Part shown: piece after piece, positions 43,801 to 51,547 of the stretch
Position numbering within the stretch: the first letter of the stretch is position 1
How the letters are laid out: each line of letters begins with the position of its first letter
From: a bacterium
GTDB taxonomy: Archaea > Nanoarchaeota > Nanoarchaeia > Woesearchaeales > UBA10216
Assembly: GCA_024206195.1 (NCBI GenBank)
Contig: JAAGZO010001021.1
Coordinates: forward strand, 1-64,000
Direction: 5' to 3'
DNA length: 64,000 nt
Translations under genes and position numbers: made by a program
Notes under the pieces: generated by a model
The model's input: the letters and a program-made list of their open reading frames with translations, nothing else
Told to the model about the DNA's origin: nothing
Database searches by the model: none

Positions 43801-45361
43801 TGTGTGTTTTCAGCATCTCTGGCATTTCAATGTGTGAAACCGAAGTCATAACAGAATTAATCGGTTCATTAAGTTCTACTTTGTTTCTAGGTGTCTCAAT
43901 CTTGTATGATTCACATACTGGTTCGTCTTCGCTGCATATTTCGCATACGCAGGTATCACCAGAAACATAACATTCTGCGATTGAACCATCTGGGCAGACT
44001 GTTCCATCGCCGCAGTCTGGTTCGTCTTCACATGTTTCACATACGCATTCTCCATCCTGCATCTCACAGCATTGAGCTGGAGCACCTTTTTTGCTTACAG
44101 ATATGCATTGAAATGAAGTTCCTACAACCTTTACTTCGGTTCCATATAACTGTTCTGCATATTCTTCATAGTTTGCAAGAACCCTTGCAGCCATTCTGGT
44201 ATCCATCACAGAGCTGCCTGTAACAATAAGATGGTGATAGTCTCCATAATGGTAAAGCTTGATTATTCCCTGGCCTTCCTCTAAATCAAAGTCACAATCA
44301 GTCTCTCCGCTAATCTCCTTTGTTATGCTATTGTCACATGGGTTTCCAACTGAAATAAGATTCTGATCTAATGAAAATATTTCTGTATCAAGTTTCGCAT
44401 AGCCAGTTAGGGATAAAGTATCAAAAGCTGACGAAGAACTGTCGCCTGATGAACCACCACTTGACGAACTGGTACCTGTTGCGTATTGTATGCTTGTAGC
44501 AATGTCAATAGATGCTACAGTGTCCGCTGAAGGTGCATCTTGACCTATTACAATAAATCCATTAAAATTACCATCTTCTAAAAACAAATCAGGGAAGTCT
44601 GATAGGTCAGGCGCTTCTCCTTCTTGTGGTTTTTTTGTGCAAGCATTTAAGCTACAGCCATATATGCAGGTATGATACTCATAAGAATAGCTGTCTCCAG
44701 TGCAATAATATTCCTTAAGATTTTCAGAATTACGGCATTTGTCTTCGTGTTCTATATTATTTTTTGTAAGGATGCCTGCATTGAAAGGGTCATTTCCATC
44801 ATCTGTTTCTTCACATCCAACCTCACAGGGGTTTTCTGTGTTTTCTACTGTGTTTTGGCACCATTCTTCATTGTCTAATCTTCCAGCAAGTTTTATAAAG
44901 TCAGATAATAGAATTTTTCCGTCTTTGTCTATATCATAGCTTGGATTATATCTTGTATTTCCACATCTGGTTTTATATACCTCCATAAAGCCATCATAAA
45001 AATCTTGACATACTTGAGACCTTGTTCCGTCACAGGGGTTTTCTTCATTTTCCATTAGCGCTTGACAATCAGAGTTGCCACCATAGCCTCCCATGTATGA
45101 TGCTACGTTGTAATCAAAATAATTAATCACGCCGTCCTTATTTATATCAAACTTAAGATTATACTTTGTACTCCCGCATTCAGCGTCATAAGCAGCTAAT
45201 GCCTCATCAGCGAGATGTTGGCAGGAATTAGTATCTGCTGTTGCAAATCCTGTGAACCATCCTGTAATTGTATCTAAGGCATCCTTGAAGCCAGAATCCG
45301 CAGAAACAGGTACTGCTGTCATTAACATTATAATTACAAGTACTAAAGCGATCTTTTTCAT
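40817..45361 (-). CDS. Large S-layer-like surface protein with dockerin-like repeats
   Basis: A 1514-residue secreted protein. The signal peptide is KKIALVLVIIMLMTAVPVSA. Residues about 30-165 hold two dockerin-like EF-hand repeats (DINKDGVINYFDYN; DIDKDGKILLSDF). Residues about 240-420 form an S-layer-type domain (FIVIGQDAPSADTVASIDIA; NLISVGNPCDNSI; GQGIIKLYHYGDYHHLIVTG). Cysteine-rich runs with CPDGSxxEC follow near 450 and 1100. A long beta-rich middle comes next, then two GWN-type modules (NKGWNMVGLLP; KGWTFLSVLPEM) and a pilin-like C-terminal domain (CELKQGLNCADHAV). There is no obvious C-terminal anchor. ATG 45361 has a GAGGTG site 6 bases upstream. It is probably a main envelope protein, paralogous to the 495-residue protein upstream. 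Confidence 0.85.
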   Translation of the reverse strand: MKKIALVLVIIMLMTAVPVSADSGFKDALDTITGWFTGFATADTNSCQHLADEALAAYDAECGSTKYNLKFDINKDGVINYFDYNVASYMGGYGGNSDCQALMENEENPCDGTRSQVCQDFYDGFMEVYKTRCGNTRYNPSYDIDKDGKILLSDFIKLAGRLDNEEWCQNTVENTENPCEVGCEETDDGNDPFNAGILTKNNIEHEDKCRNSENLKEYYCTGDSYSYEYHTCIYGCSLNACTKKPQEGEAPDLSDFPDLFLEDGNFNGFIVIGQDAPSADTVASIDIATSIQYATGTSSSSGGSSGDSSSSAFDTLSLTGYAKLDTEIFSLDQNLISVGNPCDNSITKEISGETDCDFDLEEGQGIIKLYHYGDYHHLIVTGSSVMDTRMAARVLANYEEYAEQLYGTEVKVVGTSFQCISVSKKGAPAQCCEMQDGECVCETCEDEPDCGDGTVCPDGSIAECYVSGDTCVCEICSEDEPVCESYKIETPRNKVELNEPINSVMTSVSHIEMPEMLKTHTISNEHDTHRYRQVIYLPEAEVVFTKDSSDSADVHDDEVPTDYLKIPQSPKAAYEYKISFSPALKSDHNSDGDYLDDIRGKKITLMGKEFTIVRADHTAKNYISLALMSGALSDTLNEGQTKTYTLNGRAYEITVSYIGESDCKFTVRGEVTDPALEEGETYRTSDGTEIGVIKIIEHSAGGGRGVHFYFGADKIVLYDSATDNDLQGGSVTLSSEHASNLKVNIDADDSGTEDGADVFIEQIKIWYEPSEDLYVGKWESSADIADAVESQDGMFFMDNFEYVYEGLTSKESESIGFIPDGANNYKIYFYNKAGDEYREYLIAKSDTELGWGRWTGSGIRPIVTIEDQPVQDEEYFIVDKNGVTNMMQFKGITPGASTTDEEGTVKFKDIGSGENHEASYTGLEGFIGIEDNNFNFKLTADTSAAGVFVDMNGDGDLEDIQNKIHTENGAEITLEDDFTVSITMPEEEEQPTNTVSVQFGENSENEIDVEDVTGTATSGLNRIGSSYEYADLTYPYGAFVSWNKKSAGPEQDEIWIEIPETAATANVLVTSGCMQTEEECEHVVCRGWQVEKCAVNNEGECECWCEDEEDICPDEICPDGSIAECVYDNGGCVCVECEGPVCRDRSCPDGSTVECWSDGYGECECDECTFETIRAEIEINKGWNMVGLLPFLAYSSESTCNPEKFRAVFAYFPIENKYGRIKFDDGYSSRSGITEYEPRGYTEEDQELLNRYIHGNDVEHLVISIANSMWIYSDENCGIVSEYPGYNSDLFNLIELIREHEMKLVKGWTFLSVLPEMDGKTLDDIKGTCNFKAAFGFNSQGNRWENIMDYTFQSSEIGYGFIVSTSDECMLGYPTVAPPPLPTSSGTSKCELKQGLNCADHAVLSGDNKVALVVQNGMGSGVMINSATVTGTREMSDLRCHTTYRSDSWSGKVGKRITNGGRKTLELDCGNSLDLAQFTGKGNKEFNIEVQYYKDHLSKDYMHTMTGSLVTDVE

Positions 45362-45391
45362 ATTAAGCACCTCGAGTGTTCTAATATCATT

Positions 45392-45423
45392 CAGTATACT
45401 AATTAGTATACTAGTATTTAAAT
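45392..45423 (-). promoter_or_regulatory. Promoter of the large surface-protein gene
   Basis: The TATA box ATTTAAAT (45416-45423) is followed on the minus strand by an AT-rich tract with repeated AGTATACT units. The 32-base block matches the block at 45674-45705 at 25 positions without gaps. TTCACGAA (45427-45434) lies just beyond the TATA box. Confidence 0.55.
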
Positions 45424-45468
45424 CTTTTCACGAATCATATATAGAAATAGGGGAAAAAACAGAAAAAA

Positions 45469-45660
45469 TTAATCTACTTCAGGCATTTGCGGTGGTGGTG
45501 GAATTTCATCTGAATCTCCATTCCCACTTGTTTCGATCTCTGGGAACTCAGGAGGAGCACTTATATCTTTATCTTCATTTGCCTGTTCAACACCGCATCC
45601 TACAACCAGTATGCAGCTTACTAAAATCAAGGCAATTATTACTGTTTTCATTCTTTTCAC
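45469..45660 (-). CDS. Small lipoprotein between the two surface proteins
   Basis: A 63-residue protein with signal sequence TVIIALILVSCILVVGC and a lipobox cysteine at about residue 22. The short mature part is acidic and proline-rich (SAPPEFPEIE; EIPPPPQMPEVD). The proline run resembles the MAPPPMP end of the neighbouring 495-residue protein. A GAGGTG ribosome binding site lies 6 bases before the ATG. It is likely an envelope component; function is unknown. Confidence 0.7.
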   Translation of the reverse strand: MKRMKTVIIALILVSCILVVGCGVEQANEDKDISAPPEFPEIETSGNGDSDEIPPPPQMPEVD

Positions 45661-45673
45661 CTCATTTATTATC

Positions 45674-45705
45674 CAGTGTACTAACTAATATGTTGTTATT
45701 TAAAT
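45674..45705 (-). promoter_or_regulatory. Promoter of the small lipoprotein gene, twin of the one at 45392
   Basis: The TATA box ATTTAAAT (45698-45705) is followed on the minus strand by a tract matching the surface-protein promoter (25 of 32 positions). A stem-loop element lies immediately behind the TATA box. Confidence 0.55.
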
Positions 45706-45710
45706 GTTTT

Positions 45711-45755
45711 CAAAACCCTTAAGGGTTTTGAAGGCTCAAAAAAGAAGATTTTTGA
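45711..45755 (-). repeat. Double stem-loop upstream of the lipoprotein promoter (element D)
   Basis: The perfect 20-base palindrome CAAAACCCTTAAGGGTTTTG (45711-45730) is followed by linker AAGGC and then stem TCAAAAA/TTTTTGA (45736-45755). It sits between the stop of the 495-residue protein gene and the lipoprotein TATA box and could also act as terminator for the former. Confidence 0.5.
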
Positions 45756-45806
45756 TGTTTTCAAAACCATATATAGAAAAAGAAAAAAAATAGAAAAAAG
45801 TTCACA

Positions 45807-47294
45807 TTATATTGGCATTGGTGGAGGCGCCATCATTTCTTCTCCAAGAACGCAGTCGTTCTCTACCTTGATTATGATTCCTTCACCAATATCACCGCCA
45901 AACGTGGCATGTGAACTGTCAACCCAGTTCTTTGAATTTGAGTTGTATTTATACGCTTTATTAATATCGCATGTTCCTTTTATATCACTAAGTGTTTTCC
46001 CTTTCATCTCTGGAATCACGCTGAACATATTCCATCCTTTAGCCAGCTTAAGGTCATACTCATCGATTGCTGAAAGAATGCTGTCTTCTTCTGAATATTC
46101 CATCACAAGCTCACAGGTTTCTTTTGAATAGACCCATGCAGAGTTAACAGGACTTGCTATAAGGTAACCTGATTCCTCAAAATTAGCGTATTTATCAAGC
46201 AGCCTTTGGTCTTTTGATGAGGCTCCTACTAATTGATATACTGATGGCGATACTTGTTCAAATCTGAATTTGCCATAGGTCCCTTCAATTGGGAAATATG
46301 AAAAAACAGCCTTGAAGTTTGTTGGATCACATGTTGATTCTTCAGACAGTCTTTCGAAAGGCATCATGCTGACAAGATTCCACTTCTTTTTGATTCCTAT
46401 TGTAATCTTTGTGTTATCTACTGGTTCTTCGCATGCGTTTAATTCAAACTGTACCATTCTTACTCCGCCTGCGAAGTTTTGGTTTAGTATGCCCTGCACT
46501 TTCAGTGTTGTTCCGTCTGATAGTGTGAATTTGTCGTTTATGTAGAGCTTTGGGCTTTTTTGTCCGTTTACTGTGAAGATACATTTGTTGCTGTCAACAT
46601 AGTTTAGTGTTACTTTGTATTCACCTTTGGTTAGCTCATATTTTTTTGTGTCTCCTTCATGTATTGTGTCTTTTGCTTTGCATTCTCGAGCATAAGTCTC
46701 AATTATAACCTTTGTGCCGCGCAGTATGTCTGAGTTCTCGTCATAGTTTGAAAGAACCTTTGCTGCGTTCCTTGTGTCTTTTTTGGAGTGGCCTCCAACA
46801 ATAAGGTGATAATAGCTTTTGTAACGCTGAAGCTTGATTATTCCTTGGCCTGGCTTAAGGTTATGTTGGCAGTTTGCTCCATTTATTCTATCTGTTATCT
46901 TGTTATCGCATGGGCTGCCTATAGTTATTATATTCTGATTAAGATTTGTTATTTCTGTATCAAATTTCACAGTCCCAACATCTATTGCCTGTATTGAATC
47001 AGAGCTGCTTGAACTGCTGCCCCCACCACTACGCCCTCCACTGCCAGTACCGCTGGTGGTTGTAGAGTATCGTAGTGATGTAAGAATATCAACTGCTGAA
47101 ACAACATCATCTACAGGTGCATTGATTCCTACAACAACTATTGTGTTGATTGCACCATCCTTAACAAAAGGATTAGGAAAATCCGATAGATCAAACCTTT
47201 GTTCTATCTGTTGTACTTCATTTACTGGATTGGCAGCGATTCCTGTTGCTGTCAATAACATTATTACCATTAATACTGAAATTATTTGTTTCAT
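45807..47294 (-). CDS. S-layer-like secreted protein, paralogue of the 1514-residue protein
   Basis: A 495-residue secreted protein with signal peptide KQIISVLMVIMLLTATGIAA. The S-layer-type domain follows (DLSDFPNPFVKDGAINTIVV; NIITIGSPCDNKI; GQGIIKLQRYKSYYHLIVGG), interrupted by a glycine/serine linker at about residues 80-100. A small beta module comes next (KKYELTKGEYKVTLNYVDSNKC), then two GWN-type modules (IGIKKKWNLVSMMPFERLSE; LKLAKGWNMFSVIPEMKGKT). The end is APPPMPI. Segment by segment it matches the large protein without the dockerin-like, cysteine-rich and pilin-like parts. A GAGGTAAAAG ribosome binding site precedes the ATG. Confidence 0.85.
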   Translation of the reverse strand: MKQIISVLMVIMLLTATGIAANPVNEVQQIEQRFDLSDFPNPFVKDGAINTIVVVGINAPVDDVVSAVDILTSLRYSTTTSGTGSGGRSGGGSSSSSSDSIQAIDVGTVKFDTEITNLNQNIITIGSPCDNKITDRINGANCQHNLKPGQGIIKLQRYKSYYHLIVGGHSKKDTRNAAKVLSNYDENSDILRGTKVIIETYARECKAKDTIHEGDTKKYELTKGEYKVTLNYVDSNKCIFTVNGQKSPKLYINDKFTLSDGTTLKVQGILNQNFAGGVRMVQFELNACEEPVDNTKITIGIKKKWNLVSMMPFERLSEESTCDPTNFKAVFSYFPIEGTYGKFRFEQVSPSVYQLVGASSKDQRLLDKYANFEESGYLIASPVNSAWVYSKETCELVMEYSEEDSILSAIDEYDLKLAKGWNMFSVIPEMKGKTLSDIKGTCDINKAYKYNSNSKNWVDSSHATFGGDIGEGIIIKVENDCVLGEEMMAPPPMPI

Positions 47295-47436
47295 TTTTCT
47301 TTTACCTCGTGGTGTTTTAACTGATTGCCGGTCTACTGTATCAGATACCGGTATATCACCACCCCTCTTTCAGAAATGTGGTAGAAATAGGTCCTTTTTT
47401 AATGCTTTTAAGACTTCAAATTGATTAGAAGTTAAC

Positions 47437-49458
47437 TCATTCTGCTATATGGCTTGTGTGCTCTTCTTTGACTACTCTGATGACCTTATCTACAAAGCTT
47501 TCTATCTTTTCCTCATGGCTAACCACTATGACTTGCTTCATTTTCAGCGCTTCAATCACTTCGCGGACCTTTTCCAGCTGCTCTGTTGAGAAGCCGTCTG
47601 TTGGCTCATCAAGAACTATCAAATCTCGGGTCTTTATTGTGCTGATTAGCTCATTAATCACTTTGTTCAGCGCAAGTCTGTAAGCTAAAGCACAACTTGT
47701 TTTTTCTCCTCCGGATAAGTTTTCAAGTGAGGTCTCGTATCCATTTTGTTCAATCACTGGTGCAAACTCCTCATCAAGCCTTACGCTTATTGATTCATCT
47801 TCCATCAGCACATTGAACCATTTCTGGAAGAATTCATTGAACTCCTGGTATACCTTGGACATAACATGTTTTTCAATTACATCCATCAGGTTAACAAAGT
47901 AATCATTAATCCAGTTCTTCATGTCATTGAGGGCTTCAAGCTGTTTCTTTGCTTCAGTTTTCTTCAAAATCTCCAGATCAAGCAATTTTATATTTTCACT
48001 TAAGTTTCTAATCTCATTATCAAGCGCAGCCTTTTTCACAAGAAGATCTTTTTCCTTTGCAAGGGCTGCTTCCATCTCTTTTTTTACTCTTACTGCAGAC
48101 TCATCTATTTTTCCAAGTGCTTTTATTTCATCATAAAGCTTTAACTTTTCACTGTTTACAGCACCGACCTCTTTTTTCAGCAAAATCTGCTTCTCTTCAA
48201 GTCTTTTTTTGTCACTTTCTTTCTCTTTAAGCATTTCAACAAAGTGTTTTTGTTCGTCAAGAGTCTCTTTTAATGCTTCAAGTGTCTTAAGTTTCTCCTC
48301 GATATCTTTTCCAGCAGCTATTTTTTCTTCCATTGCCTTGCATGCAACACTTATCTTGTCACTTTCTGCTTTATGTATATCCTCTTTGTGCTGTTTAGAA
48401 ACATTCTGCAGGCATAATGGGCAATTGTCTAGTTCAAGAATAGCTTTTTTTACTTTTTCAGATGCTTCTTTATACGCTTCATTCTTTTTTAGCTCGCTTT
48501 TTATTGCATCAAGTTTTTCTTTTGCATCAATAATGCCCTTTTTGACTTCATTATAATCCTGCTTAACATCCTTGATCTTGGTTTTTATTACTGTAATCCT
48601 TTCATCAATATTTTTTATCTCTTTGTTATTATAATTGACAAGCTCTGCTTTTTCTTTTATTCGCATCTCTGCTACATCTGCTTTTCTTTTCAAATCATTG
48701 AGCTGTATTATTTTTTTGTCTATCTCTTCTGCTGCACTCTTTTTCTCAGCAATATTCTTTTTTGCAAGCTCAAGTTCAGGTTCTATCTTTTTTGTATCAA
48801 CCTCAGATTTCTTTAGCTGTTCATCAACCTTTTTTTTCTGTTCTTTTTTCTCTCCAAGGTCTTCTATTTTCCCGCTAAGCTCTTTTTGTCTTTCTCTTAA
48901 GGATCTTGCTGCTATCTGTGCATTCTCCCTTATCTTTTTGTATTTGTCAATCTGGAAGACTTTCCTTAAGGTATCCAGCCTATACCCTTTTTCTTCAAGA
49001 AGGATCTGTTTCATCTCCTCTTGTGGTGTATAAACAGTATATCTATAGATCAATGACTTTGATTTTGATAAGAGCTCTTTTGGATATCCAAGCAGCTCAA
49101 TCACTCTGCTCTTAAGTTCTACAGGTGTTCCCGCTGTTTTAACGCCATCAATAATAATATAGCCTGCGTCCTGCGAAACACCCTTCTTGCTCCTTTTCAG
49201 AACTCTTTTGATTAACACTTCTTTTTTGTCAATATTAAAGCTCAGCTCAACATTCCCTGTGTTCTTTCCATGTCTAAGAAGAGCAGCACCATCAACTGAT
49301 CCTTTGATTATTCCAAACAGGGCAAATTCTATTGCCAATAGTGTAGTTGATTTGCCGCTTCCAATATCCCCGCTCAGAAGAACAGCTCCTTGTGGGAAAT
49401 CTATTTTCTGGTTTAAGTAGCTCCTTATGTTTTGCAGCTTGATAGAATTAATTATCAT
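47437..49458 (-). CDS. rad50: Rad50-like double-strand-break repair ATPase
   Basis: A 673-residue SMC-like ATPase. The N-terminus IKLQNIRSYLNQKIDFPQGA and Walker A GDIGSGKSTTLLAIEFALFG come first, then long coiled coils broken by the zinc hook CPLC near residue 346, then the signature LSGGEKTSCALAYRLAL, Walker B LIVLDEPTDGF and the His-switch VVSHEE. With Mre11 it tethers and processes DNA breaks. It is shorter than typical archaeal Rad50 (about 850-900 residues), mainly in the coiled coils. No Mre11, HerA or NurA gene is adjacent. Confidence 0.95.
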   Translation of the reverse strand: MIINSIKLQNIRSYLNQKIDFPQGAVLLSGDIGSGKSTTLLAIEFALFGIIKGSVDGAALLRHGKNTGNVELSFNIDKKEVLIKRVLKRSKKGVSQDAGYIIIDGVKTAGTPVELKSRVIELLGYPKELLSKSKSLIYRYTVYTPQEEMKQILLEEKGYRLDTLRKVFQIDKYKKIRENAQIAARSLRERQKELSGKIEDLGEKKEQKKKVDEQLKKSEVDTKKIEPELELAKKNIAEKKSAAEEIDKKIIQLNDLKRKADVAEMRIKEKAELVNYNNKEIKNIDERITVIKTKIKDVKQDYNEVKKGIIDAKEKLDAIKSELKKNEAYKEASEKVKKAILELDNCPLCLQNVSKQHKEDIHKAESDKISVACKAMEEKIAAGKDIEEKLKTLEALKETLDEQKHFVEMLKEKESDKKRLEEKQILLKKEVGAVNSEKLKLYDEIKALGKIDESAVRVKKEMEAALAKEKDLLVKKAALDNEIRNLSENIKLLDLEILKKTEAKKQLEALNDMKNWINDYFVNLMDVIEKHVMSKVYQEFNEFFQKWFNVLMEDESISVRLDEEFAPVIEQNGYETSLENLSGGEKTSCALAYRLALNKVINELISTIKTRDLIVLDEPTDGFSTEQLEKVREVIEALKMKQVIVVSHEEKIESFVDKVIRVVKEEHTSHIAE

Positions 49459-49526
49459 GCTTTTAGGTGTGTTTATACTGTATAAAAAGTTTTTTATATG
49501 TAATTCTAAACTTCAAGCTACGCTAG

Positions 49527-49645
49527 GGGGCCATAGTGTAGCTTGGTATCACTCCAGCTCGGGGTTCATTAAGTTGGGAATGCCATATATTCCTTTACTA
49601 TGAAATGGACAGCTGGTAACCCGTGTTCAAATCGCGGTGGCCCCA
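49527..49645 (+). tRNA. Intron-containing tRNA, probably tRNA-Pro
   Basis: Exon parts fold well: acceptor GGGGCCA/TGGCCCC, D-stem GTG/CAC, anticodon stem CCAGC (49554-49558)/GCTGG (49612-49616), a four-base variable region, T-arm CCGTG-TTCAAAT-CGCGG and discriminator A at 49645. Between the anticodon stem halves lie 53 bases where 7 are expected, implying an intron of about 46 bases (near 49565-49610). The base run TCGGGG gives anticodon GGG if the cut is at the normal 37/38 site, or CGG if shifted by one; both mean proline. With GGG, position 33 would be C, which is unusual. TTCAT/ATGAA (49565-49569/49600-49604) can pair inside the intron. TTTTT follows. Confidence 0.8.
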
Positions 49646-49706
49646 TTTTTATGTTCAATAGAAAACTATATATACTAGTATACCTAAAGATTACTTGGTG
49701 AATGCT

Positions 49707-51134
49707 ATGATTACTAGGGGGCTCTTATTCCTAATTACACTTATCATTTGTGCAGTTGCTGTAAGCGCTGCAGATTTCTCTGTGGAACATGAGATCCTAG
49801 ATAATAATATTCTTTATGGTGAGCAGGCAAGCTATAAGCTCATAGTAAGCAGCAACCAGGAATTTGATGACAAGTTCAGGCTTACTGCTCCTGATGTTTC
49901 ATGGACTGTTCAAACGCAGCCATTATACCACTATTTTGGCGGTTTTGAAGTAAAATCAATGGCTAATGGAACAACAACGCTATTGCTTAATCCACTCCAG
50001 AAGATTCCTGTTGGCCAGTATAGGGTTCAGCTGAACATAGAATCAGTTGAAACAGGCGAAAAACAGAGCGAGTTCTTCATAATCAATGTTAAATCACCTA
50101 CTCCTCCACTAAGGGATTATTTGGCTGCAGTTGACAAGATAGTTGATATGCCAAATAGGATAGATCCAAGGGAGCCTTTTACTATTAAGATTAATTTGGT
50201 TAATCTGAATCCAAAGGACATACCAGATGTGGTTGTTTCTCTTGAAAGCGAAATAATCAATAAAGAGGTTCATACCCCTCTTTCACCGCTTGAAAAGAAA
50301 ACAGTTGAAGTTCCTGTAACCCTAAATGCATTGACAGCTCCTCAAAAGGACACGCTAAAGGTGCTTTTAACAATAGAGAACCAGACACTTCAGCCCTTGA
50401 AAGAGCAATTTGAAATAATGGGATATTCTGATTTTGAGGAAAAAGAAGAGCCATCTGGCGGTTTCTTGTCTTCAAAAAAGACAATAATCTGCACTAACAA
50501 CGGAAATGTAGGAGACGCAAAGACCATTGAGGTAAAAACAAACTTCTTCAAGAAGATTTTTACAAAGGCAGAGCCAGAGGCATACACAATAAACAGGAAA
50601 GACGGATCCTATCTTGCATGGGAGGTTTCTCTTGGACCGCAAGAATCAACATCAATCAAAGTTACCACAAGTTATCTCATACTATTTGTCATCTTTGTAG
50701 CAATAATTGCAGTTATTGCCATCTATTACTTCATGAGAAGCCCTGTTGAGATAAAGAAAGAGGCAGCAGTAATTGGTTTCAAAGAAGGCGGTATCTCAGA
50801 CCTTAAGATTGTATTGCACATAAAGAACCGCGGACAAAAAACCTTCCAAAGGTTAAAGGTTGTTGATAGAATACCGATCATAGCAGACATTGAAAAGGAG
50901 ATAGAGATTGGAACACTGAAGCCAACAAAGATATTCCAGCACGGAAAAGGAACTGTGATAAAATGGGATGTTGACGCTTTGGAAAAATACGAGGAAAGAG
51001 TTCTTTCATACAGGATTAAGTCAAAGCTTTCAATCCTTGGCGGATTTAATCTGCCAGCTGCAATCCTCAAGTTCGAGGACGAAAAAGCAAAGGAGAGAAT
51101 GACAAAGTCCAACAAGGCTTTGGTTGATGTTTAA
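49707..51134 (+). CDS. Secreted, membrane-anchored surface protein with beta-sandwich domains
   Basis: A 475-residue protein. The signal peptide is RGLLFLITLIICAVAVSAAD. Two or three Ig-like/NEW3-CARDB-type domains occupy about residues 25-300 (KNPLQ-type loops; PTPPLRDYLAAVDKIVDM). One membrane segment follows near 325 (YLILFVIFVAIIAVIAIYYF), then a 120-residue C-terminal beta domain (DLKIVLHIKNRGQKTFQRLK) that resembles conserved-repeat domain DUF11. ATG 49707 is chosen because GGTGA lies 5 bases upstream; in-frame TTG and GTG at 49695 and 49698 are alternatives. The promoter has a CTATATATAC box and the ACTAGTATAC words also seen at the surface-protein promoters. Confidence 0.75.
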   Translation: MITRGLLFLITLIICAVAVSAADFSVEHEILDNNILYGEQASYKLIVSSNQEFDDKFRLTAPDVSWTVQTQPLYHYFGGFEVKSMANGTTTLLLNPLQKIPVGQYRVQLNIESVETGEKQSEFFIINVKSPTPPLRDYLAAVDKIVDMPNRIDPREPFTIKINLVNLNPKDIPDVVVSLESEIINKEVHTPLSPLEKKTVEVPVTLNALTAPQKDTLKVLLTIENQTLQPLKEQFEIMGYSDFEEKEEPSGGFLSSKKTIICTNNGNVGDAKTIEVKTNFFKKIFTKAEPEAYTINRKDGSYLAWEVSLGPQESTSIKVTTSYLILFVIFVAIIAVIAIYYFMRSPVEIKKEAAVIGFKEGGISDLKIVLHIKNRGQKTFQRLKVVDRIPIIADIEKEIEIGTLKPTKIFQHGKGTVIKWDVDALEKYEERVLSYRIKSKLSILGGFNLPAAILKFEDEKAKERMTKSNKALVDV

Positions 51135-51136
51135 TT

Positions 51137-51472
51137 CTAGCCATACATAAGTATGCCTGCAATTATTATAGAATTAGCTATAAGCCAGAGAAAATTCAAT
51201 ACAACTATTGGCTTAACCTTGTGCACAATTCCGTAGATCAGCATCGGAACGCACAATACGGTGTATAAAATCCACATCAAAAGAGAAACATCTGCAGCGC
51301 TCTTGAATGCCCATATTCTGTAAATCTGTGGCAATGTGGTGAATGGCATAACAACTGCAACTGTCATGCAAACATCATCAAGAATCCTGACCTTTTTGTC
51401 TGGGTGCGGGTATTTTTGATGCAGCTTGTGTATGCGTTCTCTTTTGTGAATATGGTGCTCTCCGTGTCTCAT
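51137..51472 (-). CDS. SemiSWEET/PQ-loop-type small transporter with His-rich N-terminus
   Basis: A 111-residue protein with three membrane segments in its last 85 residues. TTLPQIYRIWAFKSAADVSL carries the PQ motif and the following serine-rich turn typical of SemiSWEET/MtN3 half-transporters, which dimerise to carry sugars. The first 27 residues are cytosolic and contain seven histidines (RHGEHHIHKRERIHKLHQKY), which is not usual and might bind metal. It ends two bases from the convergent surface-protein gene. Confidence 0.8.
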   Translation of the reverse strand: MRHGEHHIHKRERIHKLHQKYPHPDKKVRILDDVCMTVAVVMPFTTLPQIYRIWAFKSAADVSLLMWILYTVLCVPMLIYGIVHKVKPIVVLNFLWLIANSIIIAGILMYG

Positions 51473-51547
51473 TACACCTTAAATTGGAACACGTCTTTTT
51501 AAATTTAATCAAAAACCTTTTTAAACTGGTTTTAGTTCTTCAAACAT

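Noticed and set aside
47456..49420. Series of plus-strand reading frames opposite rad50
   Set aside because: Composition (Ser/Phe-rich) and lack of motifs show they are antisense shadows of the coiled-coil gene.
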